Source: Lacrimispora saccharolytica | GTDB lineage: Bacteria > Bacillota > Clostridia > Lachnospirales > Lachnospiraceae | Assembly (NCBI GenBank): GCA_016899975.1 | Contig: JACJJN010000024.1 | Span: 1 to 50,719, forward strand | Length of the DNA stretch: 50,719 nt | Direction: 5' to 3' | Shown here: piece after piece, positions 9,601-16,863 of the stretch | Layout: the number at the start of each line of letters is the position of its first letter | Numbering within the stretch: position 1 is the stretch's first letter | Notes under the pieces: model-generated | Database searches by the model: none | What the model saw: the letters and a program-made list of their open reading frames with translations, nothing else | What the model was told of the DNA's origin: nothing | Translations under genes and position numbers: made by a program

Positions 9601-9775
9601 CGTATGTCTCCACCAGATCATGGTACTCATCCGACAGCGCCTTCACATAACTCTCCGTCCTGATCAGATTCGCCTGCGCAATATCGATGATTTCTTTCAG
9701 CTGCTTTTCCTCGTCCTCCCGGCTCAACCCCGGAACCGGACGGAAAGTTCCCTTTTTCTGTTTTTTCTGCATCAT
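6662..9775 (-). CDS. helD: HelD-type RNA polymerase-associated helicase fused to a GH31 N-terminal domain
   Basis: Residues 1 to about 700 of this 1037-residue protein form a UvrD/Rep-like HelD ATPase, which releases stalled or idle RNA polymerase. Visible features are an N-terminal coiled coil (residues 20-90), Walker A GVAGSGKTT at 227-235, Walker B VIIDEAQDF, the VLPVEYTKGLEFDGVLL motif V region and YVAATRALHEL motif VI. A charged, low-complexity linker follows to about residue 830. The last 206 residues (about 6665-7282 in the DNA) match the N-terminal beta-sandwich of GH31 alpha-glucosidase/xylosidase enzymes, from MISRYGILRLTPLTPEIIRV to DYYFIYGGDSKNTLELYKKI, and stop just where the catalytic barrel would begin. 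A terminator follows at once. Ordinary HelD proteins are about 700-770 residues. There is no frame disruption at the join. The GGAAGG sequence before the ATG supports this start. Confidence 0.85.
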   Translation of the reverse strand: MMQKKQKKGTFRPVPGLSREDEEKQLKEIIDIAQANLIRTESYVKALSDEYHDLVETYGPKDKEALAMLHNTQAQMRERQRDLVRCRKARKTPYFGRIDFKDVSQPQEDSYYVGRVGISKEAAEPVVIDWRAPLASVYYENNTGRCTYTVKGEGTFEVDLKRKRTYEIADDRLKDFFDSDVVANDELLTKYLARNKTAVLGEIIATIQAEQNDMIRRTPKRNLIVQGVAGSGKTTVAMHRISYILYNYEEEFRPQDFYIIGSNRILLNYITSVLPDLDVYGVSQMTMEQLFVRLLYEDWDPKVQRIRSVDKKDETACRKGSYGWFHDLEQFCREYEREAVSHEEIRLEKNGVLLMDEDTISSYLEHNPRVSMQGKINMLNEILRSRLENELSGKYVSYSPEEKKELQRMYRWHFGKDVWKGSVYEVYREFLTAQAEQGKAVPFPEDAFDLYDLAALAYLYKRIKETDGIREASHVIIDEAQDFGMMAYGALEYCLRGCTYTIMGDVSQNIHFGYGLNDWEELRKLMLSTNPDGFGLLKKSYRNTVEISHFATEILRHGNFAIYPVEPISRHGSQVRVTQCKNEEEMLAETEKNIRQWMQEGRETIAVICRDEEEAEMVSRRLGEKLPLADSNPETANFTQGIMVLPVEYTKGLEFDGVLLYHPSAEHYPAEDRYVKLLYVAATRALHELTVVHQGDLTDLIARPVSGEKRMQLLEEEKKVQREKADRQQKRPEIRKPKAVHALEKRNDTEGSAQTLENGSGIDEFVQTRKIFERNPAVRPLKKNENPDTSGQQPVNTSLHRFGEIPQESILRPKGHSRIDCSVRILKKGKKYLEMISRYGILRLTPLTPEIIRVQFLKGTMGSFHEGYWNYQPDTLPSWSAKAGKTLVEIATENLIVRIDKRTGALQFCDRKGKLLLTEKADLPRQIETGSHSDTWTYFDWGKTEKIYAKGSLNEDLERMNQKARYISFGGRTMRMPLLISDKGYGIGITAEHSVICCTIPTYGNYVYTDGTDQIDYYFIYGGDSKNTLELYKKITG

Positions 9776-9792
9776 GAAACATTTCCTTCCGT

Positions 9793-10296
9793 TTACAATA
9801 CTTTTTCACACGCATAATAATGATCGCCATACATATCGCATTCTCCTGCAGTCTGAAATCCACAGTGCAGATAAGTACGGTACGCCGGCACATTTTTCGC
9901 CGCAACCAGCAGTCTTGCCGCACCGCATCCTCTTTCTTTCAAAACCTCTTCCAGAGAAGTTACCAGTGTTTTCGCAAGCCCTCTTCCCTGATACTCCGGA
10001 GAAATAACAATCCGCGCAATCTCACAGACCATCTTTCCGTCCTCAGGCTCTTTCCAGAACAGCAGATCCTCCAACTCATTTTCCGGCACAATGGACGCCG
10101 CACCAATCACCTGCTCCCCATCCGCCGGACCGTCTCCGTCCAACAGCACAAACAAATTGCCATATTCCAGATCCACAGCAATCTCTTCCTCCCCTGGATA
10201 ATATACATTCCAGGTGCAAAACTCTGAATCAATGACCGACCGATACAAAGCCAAGATTTTTTCCGCCTCTTCTTCACGCGCCTTTCGAACTACCAT
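9793..10296 (-). CDS. GNAT-family N-acetyltransferase
   Basis: The product is 167 residues from the ATG at 10296, which follows GGGAGG four bases upstream; an in-frame ATG at 10308 is possible but less well placed. The acetyl-CoA binding motif A is visible as ARIVISPEYQGRGLAKTLV, with Q/RxxGxG/A as QGRGLA, and motif B as NVPAYRTYLHCGF, about residues 95-150. It probably acetylates a small molecule or protein amine; the substrate cannot be inferred. It lies 17 bases upstream of the HelD gene on the same strand, so the two may be cotranscribed. Confidence 0.85.
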   Translation of the reverse strand: MVVRKAREEEAEKILALYRSVIDSEFCTWNVYYPGEEEIAVDLEYGNLFVLLDGDGPADGEQVIGAASIVPENELEDLLFWKEPEDGKMVCEIARIVISPEYQGRGLAKTLVTSLEEVLKERGCGAARLLVAAKNVPAYRTYLHCGFQTAGECDMYGDHYYACEKVL

Positions 10297-10378
10297 ATGC
10301 CCTCCCATATTATTCTCATTAAATACCTTACCAACTGTGTAAATTTCATTTTATCAGAAAAGAAAGCTTTCATCAATC

Positions 10379-10393
10379 GCAACCGTTCAGCCC
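10379..10393 (+). repeat. Half-copy of the GTTCAGC palindrome
   Basis: GCAACCGTTCAGCCC matches the left half of the dispersed palindrome described elsewhere in this window, but no matching right half follows within the next 300 bases. It lies next to the 265-bp palindromic element. Confidence 0.4.
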
Positions 10394-10418
10394 AATTTCT
10401 TTCCGTTCGCAAACACCA

Positions 10419-10683
10419 GAAAGCAGTCAGGCGCAGGTGGTATGCGTGGACGGCGGGCATCTGCAAAGGCGTGAGAAACTCTTAATGTTTCGAAGTGCCG
10501 GAGGACGGGACAGGCGAAGGGCATCAAGCCCGGAGCCTGAGGAGCGCTGAGTCGGGAATTGATCAACAATTCCTGACGAATCGCTCCGGTGCCCGTCCAG
10601 AGGTGCTTCGAAACATTTAGAGTTTCCACGTCTTTGCAGCCGCCCGCCGTCCACGCATACCACCTGCGCCTGACTGCTTTCGT
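10419..10683. repeat. 265-bp palindromic element with 40-bp perfect terminal arms
   Basis: The first 40 bases (10419-10458, starting GAAAGCAGTCAGGCGCAGG) are the exact reverse complement of 10644-10683. Pairing continues inward, imperfectly, to about 10500 and 10600, and the centre holds further nested stems, including GGAATTG with CAATTCC. It fills the gap between the ABC permease gene and the GNAT gene, in which no protein gene is seen. The size, terminal inverted repeat and lack of coding content fit a MITE or other structured dispersed repeat. I see no clear target-site duplication. Confidence 0.75.
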
Positions 10684-10705
10684 CCGCCTTGCCAAAAATG
10701 AAATA

Positions 10706-12085
10706 TTACACTTCCCTCCGCGTAAATCCGTCATACGCGGTGATCAAAAAGAGGATCATATGAACTGCCAGAACGCCGATGGAAAATCCAAGGGTCTGGT
10801 TTGGAAACACTGTATTTCCGGAAGCCGCCTGGGACAGATTCATATTTGCAAAGATCAGATATCTTCCCCAGTCACATCCCAGCTGTGCCAGAAATGCCAC
10901 GACAATGCTTCCTCCCATCAGCGCCGTCACGCCGATTCCGATCGCCAGCGCAGAGCTGCGCATCATGGAAGAGATCATAAATGCCATCGTCGTCATCGCG
11001 ACCAGGCTGACGCCTTCCAGCAGATAATTTTTCAGCGCATACACGAATCCGCTTCCGACAGACACTTCACCCTGCGCCGCCGTCAGATACGGCACGGAAA
11101 AATCCGCTCCAAAAAACGGAATGTTGATCAGAGCCGTCGCCGCATAAACACCGAGGATCAGAAGGAAGGACAAAATCAGCATCGTAAGATATTTGCTGAT
11201 AATGATTTTCCTCCGTGTGACTGGATTGACCAGTAAAAATTTAATGGTTCCGTTGGCAAATTCATTGGCGACGCATCCGCCTGCAAGCACGATCATGATG
11301 ACGCTGACAATTGTGATCATCATGGCTCCTTCCAGAAACGAGGTCCAGTATGCGCTCTCTGTGCTTCCATCTTCATCGATATAGGATTCGATGCCGTGTT
11401 CCAGACGGTACTCACAGATTGCCGCCTGATTCTGTGCCTCTTCATAGCTTGTATCGGAGACATACCTTCCCTCTGCTTTCTGCTGCTCCAGCTGTGCCAC
11501 TTCCAGAAGCGCGCTTCCCGCTTCCCTCGCAGCATCTTCCCTCCAGTCGCCGGTATCCGGCTCAATCTGCTGATCCAGCATATACCGATACCAATACCCT
11601 CTCGCTTCTTTGACCGGTGCTTCTTCGCTTCCGGCTTCCATCTGTTCCAGACGCAGATTGGCGTAAGCTGTCCAGTCCTCCGCCTCGATCGTCTGAATGA
11701 TGTCGTCAAAATTTTTCTGGTATTCTGCAGTTTCCTCCGCCGTAAGCATATCTTTCTGATAAATCAGCGGAGACTGAAAACTGTAGTAAGCCTCATCCAA
11801 AGCTTCATACTCCCAGGAATCAATGTTCCATTCTTTTCCGCTCTGCAGCATATATTCGTATTCCGCAGCCTGTACCTCATAACCGTCCGGCTTGCTGCTG
11901 TTCAAATATTCCAGTTCGGACCGCAGATCCTGTTCCGTATAGGTATAACCACTGTAACTGTAACTTCCGGATATTTTCATCAGCGCCGCCACACCAACGA
12001 TAAGAATCAAAAGGATTCCGAGCATGATGTATGTGCTCACCTTGCTGAAAATTTTAATCAGTTCATTCTGTATCAGCTTAAACAA
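10706..12085 (-). CDS. ABC transporter permease (ABC-2 type)
   Basis: This 459-residue protein has an N-terminal membrane segment at about residues 18-38, a long extracytoplasmic acidic insert of about 230 residues, and then five membrane segments. The NEFANGTIKFLLVNPVTRRKI stretch near residue 290 is the cytoplasmic coupling loop typical of ABC-2 exporters. The start is a TTG at 12085, placed about nine bases after a GGGGG ribosome binding site and overlapping the end of the ATPase gene by eight bases, which points to coupled translation. With the ATPase and the membrane-anchored protein upstream it forms an exporter of the kind often linked to peptide or lantibiotic resistance. The cargo is unknown. 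Confidence 0.85.
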   Translation of the reverse strand: MFKLIQNELIKIFSKVSTYIMLGILLILIVGVAALMKISGSYSYSGYTYTEQDLRSELEYLNSSKPDGYEVQAAEYEYMLQSGKEWNIDSWEYEALDEAYYSFQSPLIYQKDMLTAEETAEYQKNFDDIIQTIEAEDWTAYANLRLEQMEAGSEEAPVKEARGYWYRYMLDQQIEPDTGDWREDAAREAGSALLEVAQLEQQKAEGRYVSDTSYEEAQNQAAICEYRLEHGIESYIDEDGSTESAYWTSFLEGAMMITIVSVIMIVLAGGCVANEFANGTIKFLLVNPVTRRKIIISKYLTMLILSFLLILGVYAATALINIPFFGADFSVPYLTAAQGEVSVGSGFVYALKNYLLEGVSLVAMTTMAFMISSMMRSSALAIGIGVTALMGGSIVVAFLAQLGCDWGRYLIFANMNLSQAASGNTVFPNQTLGFSIGVLAVHMILFLITAYDGFTRREV

Positions 12086-13082
12086 TTTGTGTTTCCCCCT
12101 TTGTCAGTTCAATAAACGCATCCTCCAGCCGCTGTGTCTCCACCGGAGAAACGGTATACACCAAAATTCCCGTCTCCATGATCTTCCGGTTGATCTCTCC
12201 CAGATGTCTCTGGATATCTTCCCCCTGGAGCTTCACTTCCAGATGTTCCGGATCACCGTACTCCACACTGCACTGCGGTTCCTGCTCCAGAAGAGCTGCC
12301 GCCCTGGCGGCATCCTCCACATGATAACGATACCTGGGTGCTTTCTGCTGCATACCCTCCACCATTTCCTCCACCGAGGTCACCTGGATCAGCGTACCGT
12401 TGACCAGAATCCCCACCCGGTCACACATCAGCTGCATCTCACTCATCAGGTGGCTGGATACCATTACGCAGATTCCTTCCTGATGCGCCAGATTTTTCAG
12501 GATATCTCTCAGATTCCGGATCCCCGCCGGGTCCAGTCCGTTGGTGGGTTCATCGAGGATCAGCACTTTCGGGTGATGGAGCAGTGCCTGGGCGACGCCA
12601 AGCCTCTGCCGCATACCAAGGGAATACTTTCCCACTTTCTCATGAATCCGGTTGGAAAGCCCTACCAGTTCAACCACCTCACGGATCCTTTTTTCGGTCA
12701 CGCCCTTTCTCATCCGGGCATACTGCATCAGATTCTGCATCCCGGTCATATATTTATACATCTCAGGATTTTCCACAATGGCGCCGACGTTTGCCATCGC
12801 CTTTTCAAACTGCCTGGTCACATCCTGACCACAGACGGCGATACTTCCCTCGTCAATCCCGATCAGCCCTACCAGCATTTTGATCGTTGTCGTCTTTCCC
12901 GCGCCGTTCGGTCCAAGAAATCCGAATACCTCCCCTGCGTAGGTCGTCATGGAAAGATCATTGACGACCTTTCGTTTTCCGAAATATTTGCTGACATGCC
13001 GAATCTCAATGACAGCTTTCTGGTTCTGCTCTGCGTTTGTTGTCATAGTTTTCTTTCCCTCTGTCTTTGTCTCCGTTCCCAT
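12078..13082 (-). CDS. ABC transporter ATP-binding protein
   Basis: The ATG at 13082 has AAAGGAG six bases upstream and lies 11 bases after the previous gene, so it is preferred to in-frame starts inside that gene. The 334-residue product has Walker A GPNGAGKTT, a Q-loop-like region replaced by AIVENPEMYKYMTG, the signature YSLGMRQRLGVAQAL, Walker B VLILDEPTNGLD and a switch His in MVSSHLMSEM. It resembles the ATPases of BcrA/NatA-type exporters. A roughly 90-residue C-terminal extension is typical of this group. It powers the permease encoded immediately downstream. Confidence 0.92.
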   Translation of the reverse strand: MGTETKTEGKKTMTTNAEQNQKAVIEIRHVSKYFGKRKVVNDLSMTTYAGEVFGFLGPNGAGKTTTIKMLVGLIGIDEGSIAVCGQDVTRQFEKAMANVGAIVENPEMYKYMTGMQNLMQYARMRKGVTEKRIREVVELVGLSNRIHEKVGKYSLGMRQRLGVAQALLHHPKVLILDEPTNGLDPAGIRNLRDILKNLAHQEGICVMVSSHLMSEMQLMCDRVGILVNGTLIQVTSVEEMVEGMQQKAPRYRYHVEDAARAAALLEQEPQCSVEYGDPEHLEVKLQGEDIQRHLGEINRKIMETGILVYTVSPVETQRLEDAFIELTKGETQIV

Positions 13083-13093
13083 TTTCGTCTCCT

Positions 13094-13705
13094 TTATGCA
13101 TTCTCTGCCATATAAGCGACCATATTGCCGATTTTCCACTGTCCGCCGTCCTGATACATGGTGATTTCCACCGTATAGTCGAAATTCTGCACCACATTCG
13201 TACCGTTTCCGGATGGCTGAGACGAAACAAAACTGCCGTCCTCTCCGGACAATCCATAGACTGGATACAGGAGATCTTCCCTGCTCATCTCCAGACTGAC
13301 GGAATACCCTGCCCTGATCTTCGCACCCTTCGGCCCGTTCTGGCTGATAGAGATATCTTTCAGAACCTCCGTGTAATCGACAATCTCCGGATCATTGGCC
13401 GCATAACGTTCCCGATAGGCGAGATAATTCCGGACATCTTCCTTTGTATATCCGAAGTAATAACCATTGTCCTGAGATTCCGTCCAGTATTTTTCCAGAA
13501 GTTCCTGGGTCCTGGCAATCCTTTCCTGGGGCGCCGCCAGATTGACGGTCTTTATCTCTTCCATGTACTGCCGGACCGCCTGCTCAATTTCCGGTTTTGC
13601 CTCCTTGAAACGTGCGTTGTCCACCAGCACATAGACGGCAACGCACAGCACCGCCACAATCGCCAGGATCACTCCGCGGTTTGCGTGTTTGAAAAATTTT
13701 TTCAT
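13094..13705 (-). CDS. Membrane-anchored hypothetical protein of the ABC operon
   Basis: The first gene of the operon encodes 203 residues. One hydrophobic segment (about residues 12-29, VILAIVAVLCVAVYVLV) follows a short positively charged N-terminus, so the rest should lie outside the cytoplasm. The start has an AGGAGG about six bases upstream. No family is recognised. The external domain is mixed alpha and beta with a region reminiscent of NTF2-like accessory folds (YGLSGEDGSF to YQDGGQWKIGNM), but this is weak. Its position before ATPase and permease suggests an extracytoplasmic accessory or substrate-binding role. Confidence 0.75.
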   Translation of the reverse strand: MKKFFKHANRGVILAIVAVLCVAVYVLVDNARFKEAKPEIEQAVRQYMEEIKTVNLAAPQERIARTQELLEKYWTESQDNGYYFGYTKEDVRNYLAYRERYAANDPEIVDYTEVLKDISISQNGPKGAKIRAGYSVSLEMSREDLLYPVYGLSGEDGSFVSSQPSGNGTNVVQNFDYTVEITMYQDGGQWKIGNMVAYMAENA

Positions 13706-13733
13706 TCTCTTCCTCCTTCTCCTTCACTTTCCT

Positions 13734-13761
13734 GTAACCTTTCAGCCAGCTGAACGGTTAC
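13734..13761. repeat. GTTCAGC palindrome, copy 1
   Basis: A 28-base inverted repeat running from GTAACC to GGTTAC around TTCAGCCAGCTGAA. It lies in the probable leader of the ABC exporter operon, 28 bases before its first start codon. Confidence 0.8.
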
Positions 13762-13791
13762 GTCTTTTTCTGAAACTATCCTACAACAAAT

Positions 13792-13842
13792 ATCTTGAGA
13801 ATCCCGTTGGAAAAATCTTAGGAAAACCACGGGAAAATCTTA
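13792..13842 (-). promoter_or_regulatory. Three direct repeats upstream of the ABC exporter operon
   Basis: On the minus strand TAAGAT, TAAGAT and CAAGAT lie at 13837-13842, 13815-13820 and 13792-13797, spaced 22 and 23 bases. The two left-hand copies extend to TAAGATTTT. Spacing of two helical turns is common for OmpR-type response regulators. No good -35 box is seen, which would fit an activated promoter. The rest of 13843-13945 holds only a possible degenerate GTTCAGC repeat near 13859-13883. Confidence 0.35.
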
Positions 13843-13943
13843 TGTTTTGTTTAAGTTCCGTTACCATTCAGCCAGGAACTGCCAATTTATTACGCAAACC
13901 AGGCGAAATAATTGTATATTTCCATCTGAAATAAAAAAGACCG

Positions 13944-13992
13944 CCAAAAAGCCACTTCAATTTGAAATCAAAATGGCTTTTGAGACAGTCTC
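13944..13992 (-). terminator. Terminator after pcrA
   Basis: AGACTGTCTCAAAAGCCA pairs with TGGCTTTTTGGCGGTCT on the minus strand, with a few mismatches, and is followed by TTTTTT. Confidence 0.75.
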
Positions 13993-14006
13993 TCCATACG
14001 TTATGC

Positions 14007-14026
14007 AATTTTCAAACACGCTCTAG
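14007..14026. repeat. 20-bp direct repeat, left copy
   Basis: AATTTTCAAACACGCTCTAG here is identical to 16367-16386. The minus-strand reading TAGAGCGTGTTTG supplies the stop codon of pcrA (14023-14025). Confidence 0.8.
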
Positions 14027-16245
14027 ATCTTTTTCAGCTTGGCAAAAGAAGCAAACATCTTCTTAACCCCTGCTTTCTCAAACTCTACAGTCACTTCGAA
14101 ATCCTTGCCGCCCTCGACAATGGCTTTGACGATTCCCACGCCGAATTTCACGTGGCGCACGGTATCCCCCACTTCATAGTCCAGGTGATCCGCCTTTGTC
14201 ACCTTAAACTGACGGGGCTGGAAGCTGTTGGTCTGATACAGGCTTTTCATCGCTCCATAGAGCCCGCTCTTCGGCTGCGGATCCACCTGGGGCTTCTGCT
14301 TCACTTCCTCGAAGGTACGTCCCATATCCACCAGCTCTCTCGGGATTTCCCGGACAAAGCGGGATGTTTTGTTATACTGGGTCTCGCCCCGGATCATCCG
14401 CTGTTTCGCACTGGTCATGGTCAGTTCCTTCATCGCCCTGGTGATCCCCACATAACAGAGCCGGCGCTCTTCCTCCAGATCACCGGGATCATCGCTGGTG
14501 ATCGTCAGGTAACTTGGGAAAATCCCATCTTCCATTCCGGCAAGAAATACATGGGGAAATTCCAGACCCTTGGCGCTGTGCAGCGTCATCAGCAGCACAT
14601 AATCACTGTCCTCATCCACAGAATCAATATCGGAGACAAGCGCTACATCCTGAAGAAATCCTCCCAGTGTCGGATTCTCCGTCTCGTCCTGGTAAGTGAC
14701 GATCTTTGAAATCAGTTCGTCGATATTTTCAATCCTTGCCTGAGCTTCCTCCGTATCTTCCGCCTGCAATTCCGCCACATAACCAGTCTCCTCGATCACA
14801 AGCTCGAGAATTTCTTTGACCGACAGGTATTCCGCCTTTGCCCGCATCACTTCGATCAGGGAAGTAAACGAACGGATCTTTGAGGCGGCTCTTCCCATCG
14901 TCGGGATCATCTCTGCCTCCAGCAGTGCGTCAAAGAAACTGATACCATGGAAATCCGCCCATTCCTGCGCTTTCCCAATACTCGCTGCTCCGATTCCCCT
15001 TTTGGGAATATTGATGATTCTCTGTACCGCCAGATCATCCTCCGCATTATCCAATACTTTCAGATAACTGAGCAGATCCTTGATCTCCTTTCGTGCATAG
15101 AAATTGATTCCGCCGACAATCTTATAAGGAATATTCGCCATCAGGAATTTTTCCTCAAACAGCCGGGACTGGGCATTGGTGCGGTACAGCACCGCAAAAT
15201 CACGATAGCGGCTGTGTTCCGTCCGGACTTTTTTAGAAATTTCCCCCGCAATATACTCGGCTTCCTCAAAACCGGTCAGAAACTGACGGTAATTCACCAG
15301 AGGCCCGTCTCCGTTTTCCGTCCACAGCTTTTTCTCTTTCCGCCCCTTATTGTTGGCGATCACTTCATTCGCCGCCGACAGAATATTTCCGGTAGAACGG
15401 TAATTCTGTTCCAGTTTGACCACTTTCGCATCCGGAAAAATCTTTTCAAAGCTCAGAATATTCTCAATGTTCGCGCCGCGGAATTTGTAAATCGACTGAT
15501 CGTCATCGCCGACCACACAAAGATTTCTGTACTTCTGCGCCAGCAGACTGATAAAGCGGAACTGCACGGTATTCGTATCCTGGTACTCGTCCACCATGAG
15601 ATAACGCAGACGTTCCTGATAAGATTCCAGTACCTCCGGACACTGCGTAAACAGCTCCACCGCGTTGACCAGCAGATCGTCAAAATCCATAGCATTGTTG
15701 GAGCGGAGCTGTTCCTGATATTCGTCGTAGACATCCGCAATCTTTCTCAATTTCCAGTCAATCCCGGCATCCTTCCGGTACTGCTCCGGGGAAATCATCT
15801 CATTTTTTGCCGCTGAGATCGCTGACAGCAGCGAGCGGTCCTTGAAGGTCTTGGTATCCAGGTTCAGCTTCTTGATGATCGCCTTCATCAGGGTTTTGGA
15901 ATCCTCCGTATCATAAATGGTGAAATTGTTGCCATATCCGATACGGTCGGCATACCTGCGCAGGATCCGCACACAACTGGAGTGGAAGGTGCTGACCCAG
16001 ACCTGCTCCGCGCCGAAGGAAACGATCCGGTCAACCCTCTCCCGCATTTCCTGCGCCGCTTTATTGGTAAAGGTGATCGCCATGATCTGATAAGGCGGCA
16101 CCTGCTTTTCTTCTATTAAATATGCAATCCTGTGCGTCAGTACCCTGGTCTTTCCGGAACCGGCGCCTGCCAGAATCAGCAGCGGTCCCTCGGTATATTC
16201 CACTGCCTCCATCTGTCTTGGATTCATTCCCTCTGAAATATTCAT
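14023..16245 (-). CDS. pcrA: ATP-dependent DNA helicase PcrA
   Basis: This 740-residue UvrD/PcrA superfamily 1A helicase unwinds DNA 3' to 5' and acts in repair, rolling-circle replication and clearing RecA or RNA polymerase from DNA. Walker A is LAGAGSGKT at about residues 25-33, motif Ia is ITFTNKAAQEM, Walker B is MVDEYQDTN, motif III is VVGDDDQSIYKFRGA, motif V is MTLHSAKGLEFPHVFLAGMEDG and motif VI is YVGITRAMKEL. The C-terminal GDTVRHVKFGVGIV region is the tudor-like domain used by PcrA to bind RNA polymerase. Length is normal for the family. An AGGAG six bases before the ATG supports the start. It is a single-gene unit with its own terminator. Confidence 0.96.
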   Translation of the reverse strand: MNISEGMNPRQMEAVEYTEGPLLILAGAGSGKTRVLTHRIAYLIEEKQVPPYQIMAITFTNKAAQEMRERVDRIVSFGAEQVWVSTFHSSCVRILRRYADRIGYGNNFTIYDTEDSKTLMKAIIKKLNLDTKTFKDRSLLSAISAAKNEMISPEQYRKDAGIDWKLRKIADVYDEYQEQLRSNNAMDFDDLLVNAVELFTQCPEVLESYQERLRYLMVDEYQDTNTVQFRFISLLAQKYRNLCVVGDDDQSIYKFRGANIENILSFEKIFPDAKVVKLEQNYRSTGNILSAANEVIANNKGRKEKKLWTENGDGPLVNYRQFLTGFEEAEYIAGEISKKVRTEHSRYRDFAVLYRTNAQSRLFEEKFLMANIPYKIVGGINFYARKEIKDLLSYLKVLDNAEDDLAVQRIINIPKRGIGAASIGKAQEWADFHGISFFDALLEAEMIPTMGRAASKIRSFTSLIEVMRAKAEYLSVKEILELVIEETGYVAELQAEDTEEAQARIENIDELISKIVTYQDETENPTLGGFLQDVALVSDIDSVDEDSDYVLLMTLHSAKGLEFPHVFLAGMEDGIFPSYLTITSDDPGDLEEERRLCYVGITRAMKELTMTSAKQRMIRGETQYNKTSRFVREIPRELVDMGRTFEEVKQKPQVDPQPKSGLYGAMKSLYQTNSFQPRQFKVTKADHLDYEVGDTVRHVKFGVGIVKAIVEGGKDFEVTVEFEKAGVKKMFASFAKLKKI

Positions 16246-16282
16246 AATAATCTCCTGTCTGATCTAAGTTTCTGTGACTGTT

Positions 16283-16386
16283 CCGAAATCAGGAGGCGTA
16301 GCGGGCTACGCTGACTGATTTTGGGGCAAATTTCCCGCAAAGTGGGGCGTGCAGATTGCAGGAATGAATTTTCAAACACGCTCTAG
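16283..16386. repeat. Structured intergenic repeat ending in the 20-bp direct repeat
   Basis: A hairpin made of CCGAAATCAG, GCGTAGC, GCTACGC and CTGATTTTGG spans 16283-16323. A small CCCGC...GTGGGG stem follows, then the 20-bp sequence at 16367-16386 that is repeated exactly at the end of pcrA. No protein is encoded in 16246-16550. The composition suggests a dispersed noncoding repeat inserted upstream of pcrA. Confidence 0.5.
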
Positions 16387-16550
16387 TATATAATATTTTC
16401 GCCTGAGAAACAATACCCGACAGGCTCAGAACCTTTTTCTTTACGAAAGATCTGGTTTAGACAATTCCTTCCGGAATTTCTCTCCATGATACCTTTTTTA
16501 TCTGACATCATACATTTGTCAAGTAAATAACGTACTGAGTTTACACAGAA

Positions 16551-16584
16551 AAAAAGCACTCCAACCTGTGGAGTGCTTTTCTCT
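16551..16584 (-). terminator. Terminator after tRNA-Arg
   Basis: AAAAGCACTCC and GGAGTGCTTTT form a perfect stem, followed on the minus strand by a run of T. Confidence 0.8.
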
Positions 16585-16604
16585 GCCCTTCCGGGACTTT
16601 TATC

Positions 16605-16678
16605 CGTGCGTTAGAAGATTCGAACTCCCGACCTTTTGGTCCGTAGCCAAACGCTCTATCCAGCTGAGCTAAACGCAC
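16605..16678 (-). tRNA. tRNA-Arg (anticodon ACG)
   Basis: On the minus strand a full cloverleaf can be drawn: acceptor GTGCGTT with AACGCAC, D-arm AGCTCAGCTGGATAGAGC, anticodon loop CTACGGA within TTTGG and CCAAA, and T-loop GTTCGAATC. The discriminator base is G and no CCA is encoded. ACG is read as ICG and decodes CGU, CGC and CGA. A terminator follows directly. Confidence 0.95.
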
Positions 16679-16863
16679 ATGCCTCTGTTGAACTTGTCAA
16701 CAGTAGATATTGTACAGTATTGTTTCTAAATTGTCAACAAGTTTTTTGATTTTTTTCCTTTTCATGGATTCTGGAAAGCAAGTGACATTTCCTTTCTTCC
16801 ATGTTACAATAAAACTGCTTTGAAAATTCAGAAATCATGAATCAAAAAAGGAGAGCAAAGCCA

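Noticed and set aside
10387-10734. Overlapping small frames within the 265-bp palindrome (KAVRRRWYAWTAG and similar)
   Set aside because: The same peptide appears on both strands because of the inverted arms; this is repeat-derived translation, not a gene.
16246-16600. A small gene between pcrA and tRNA-Arg
   Set aside because: All frames are short and the stretch is explained by hairpins, a direct repeat and the tRNA terminator.
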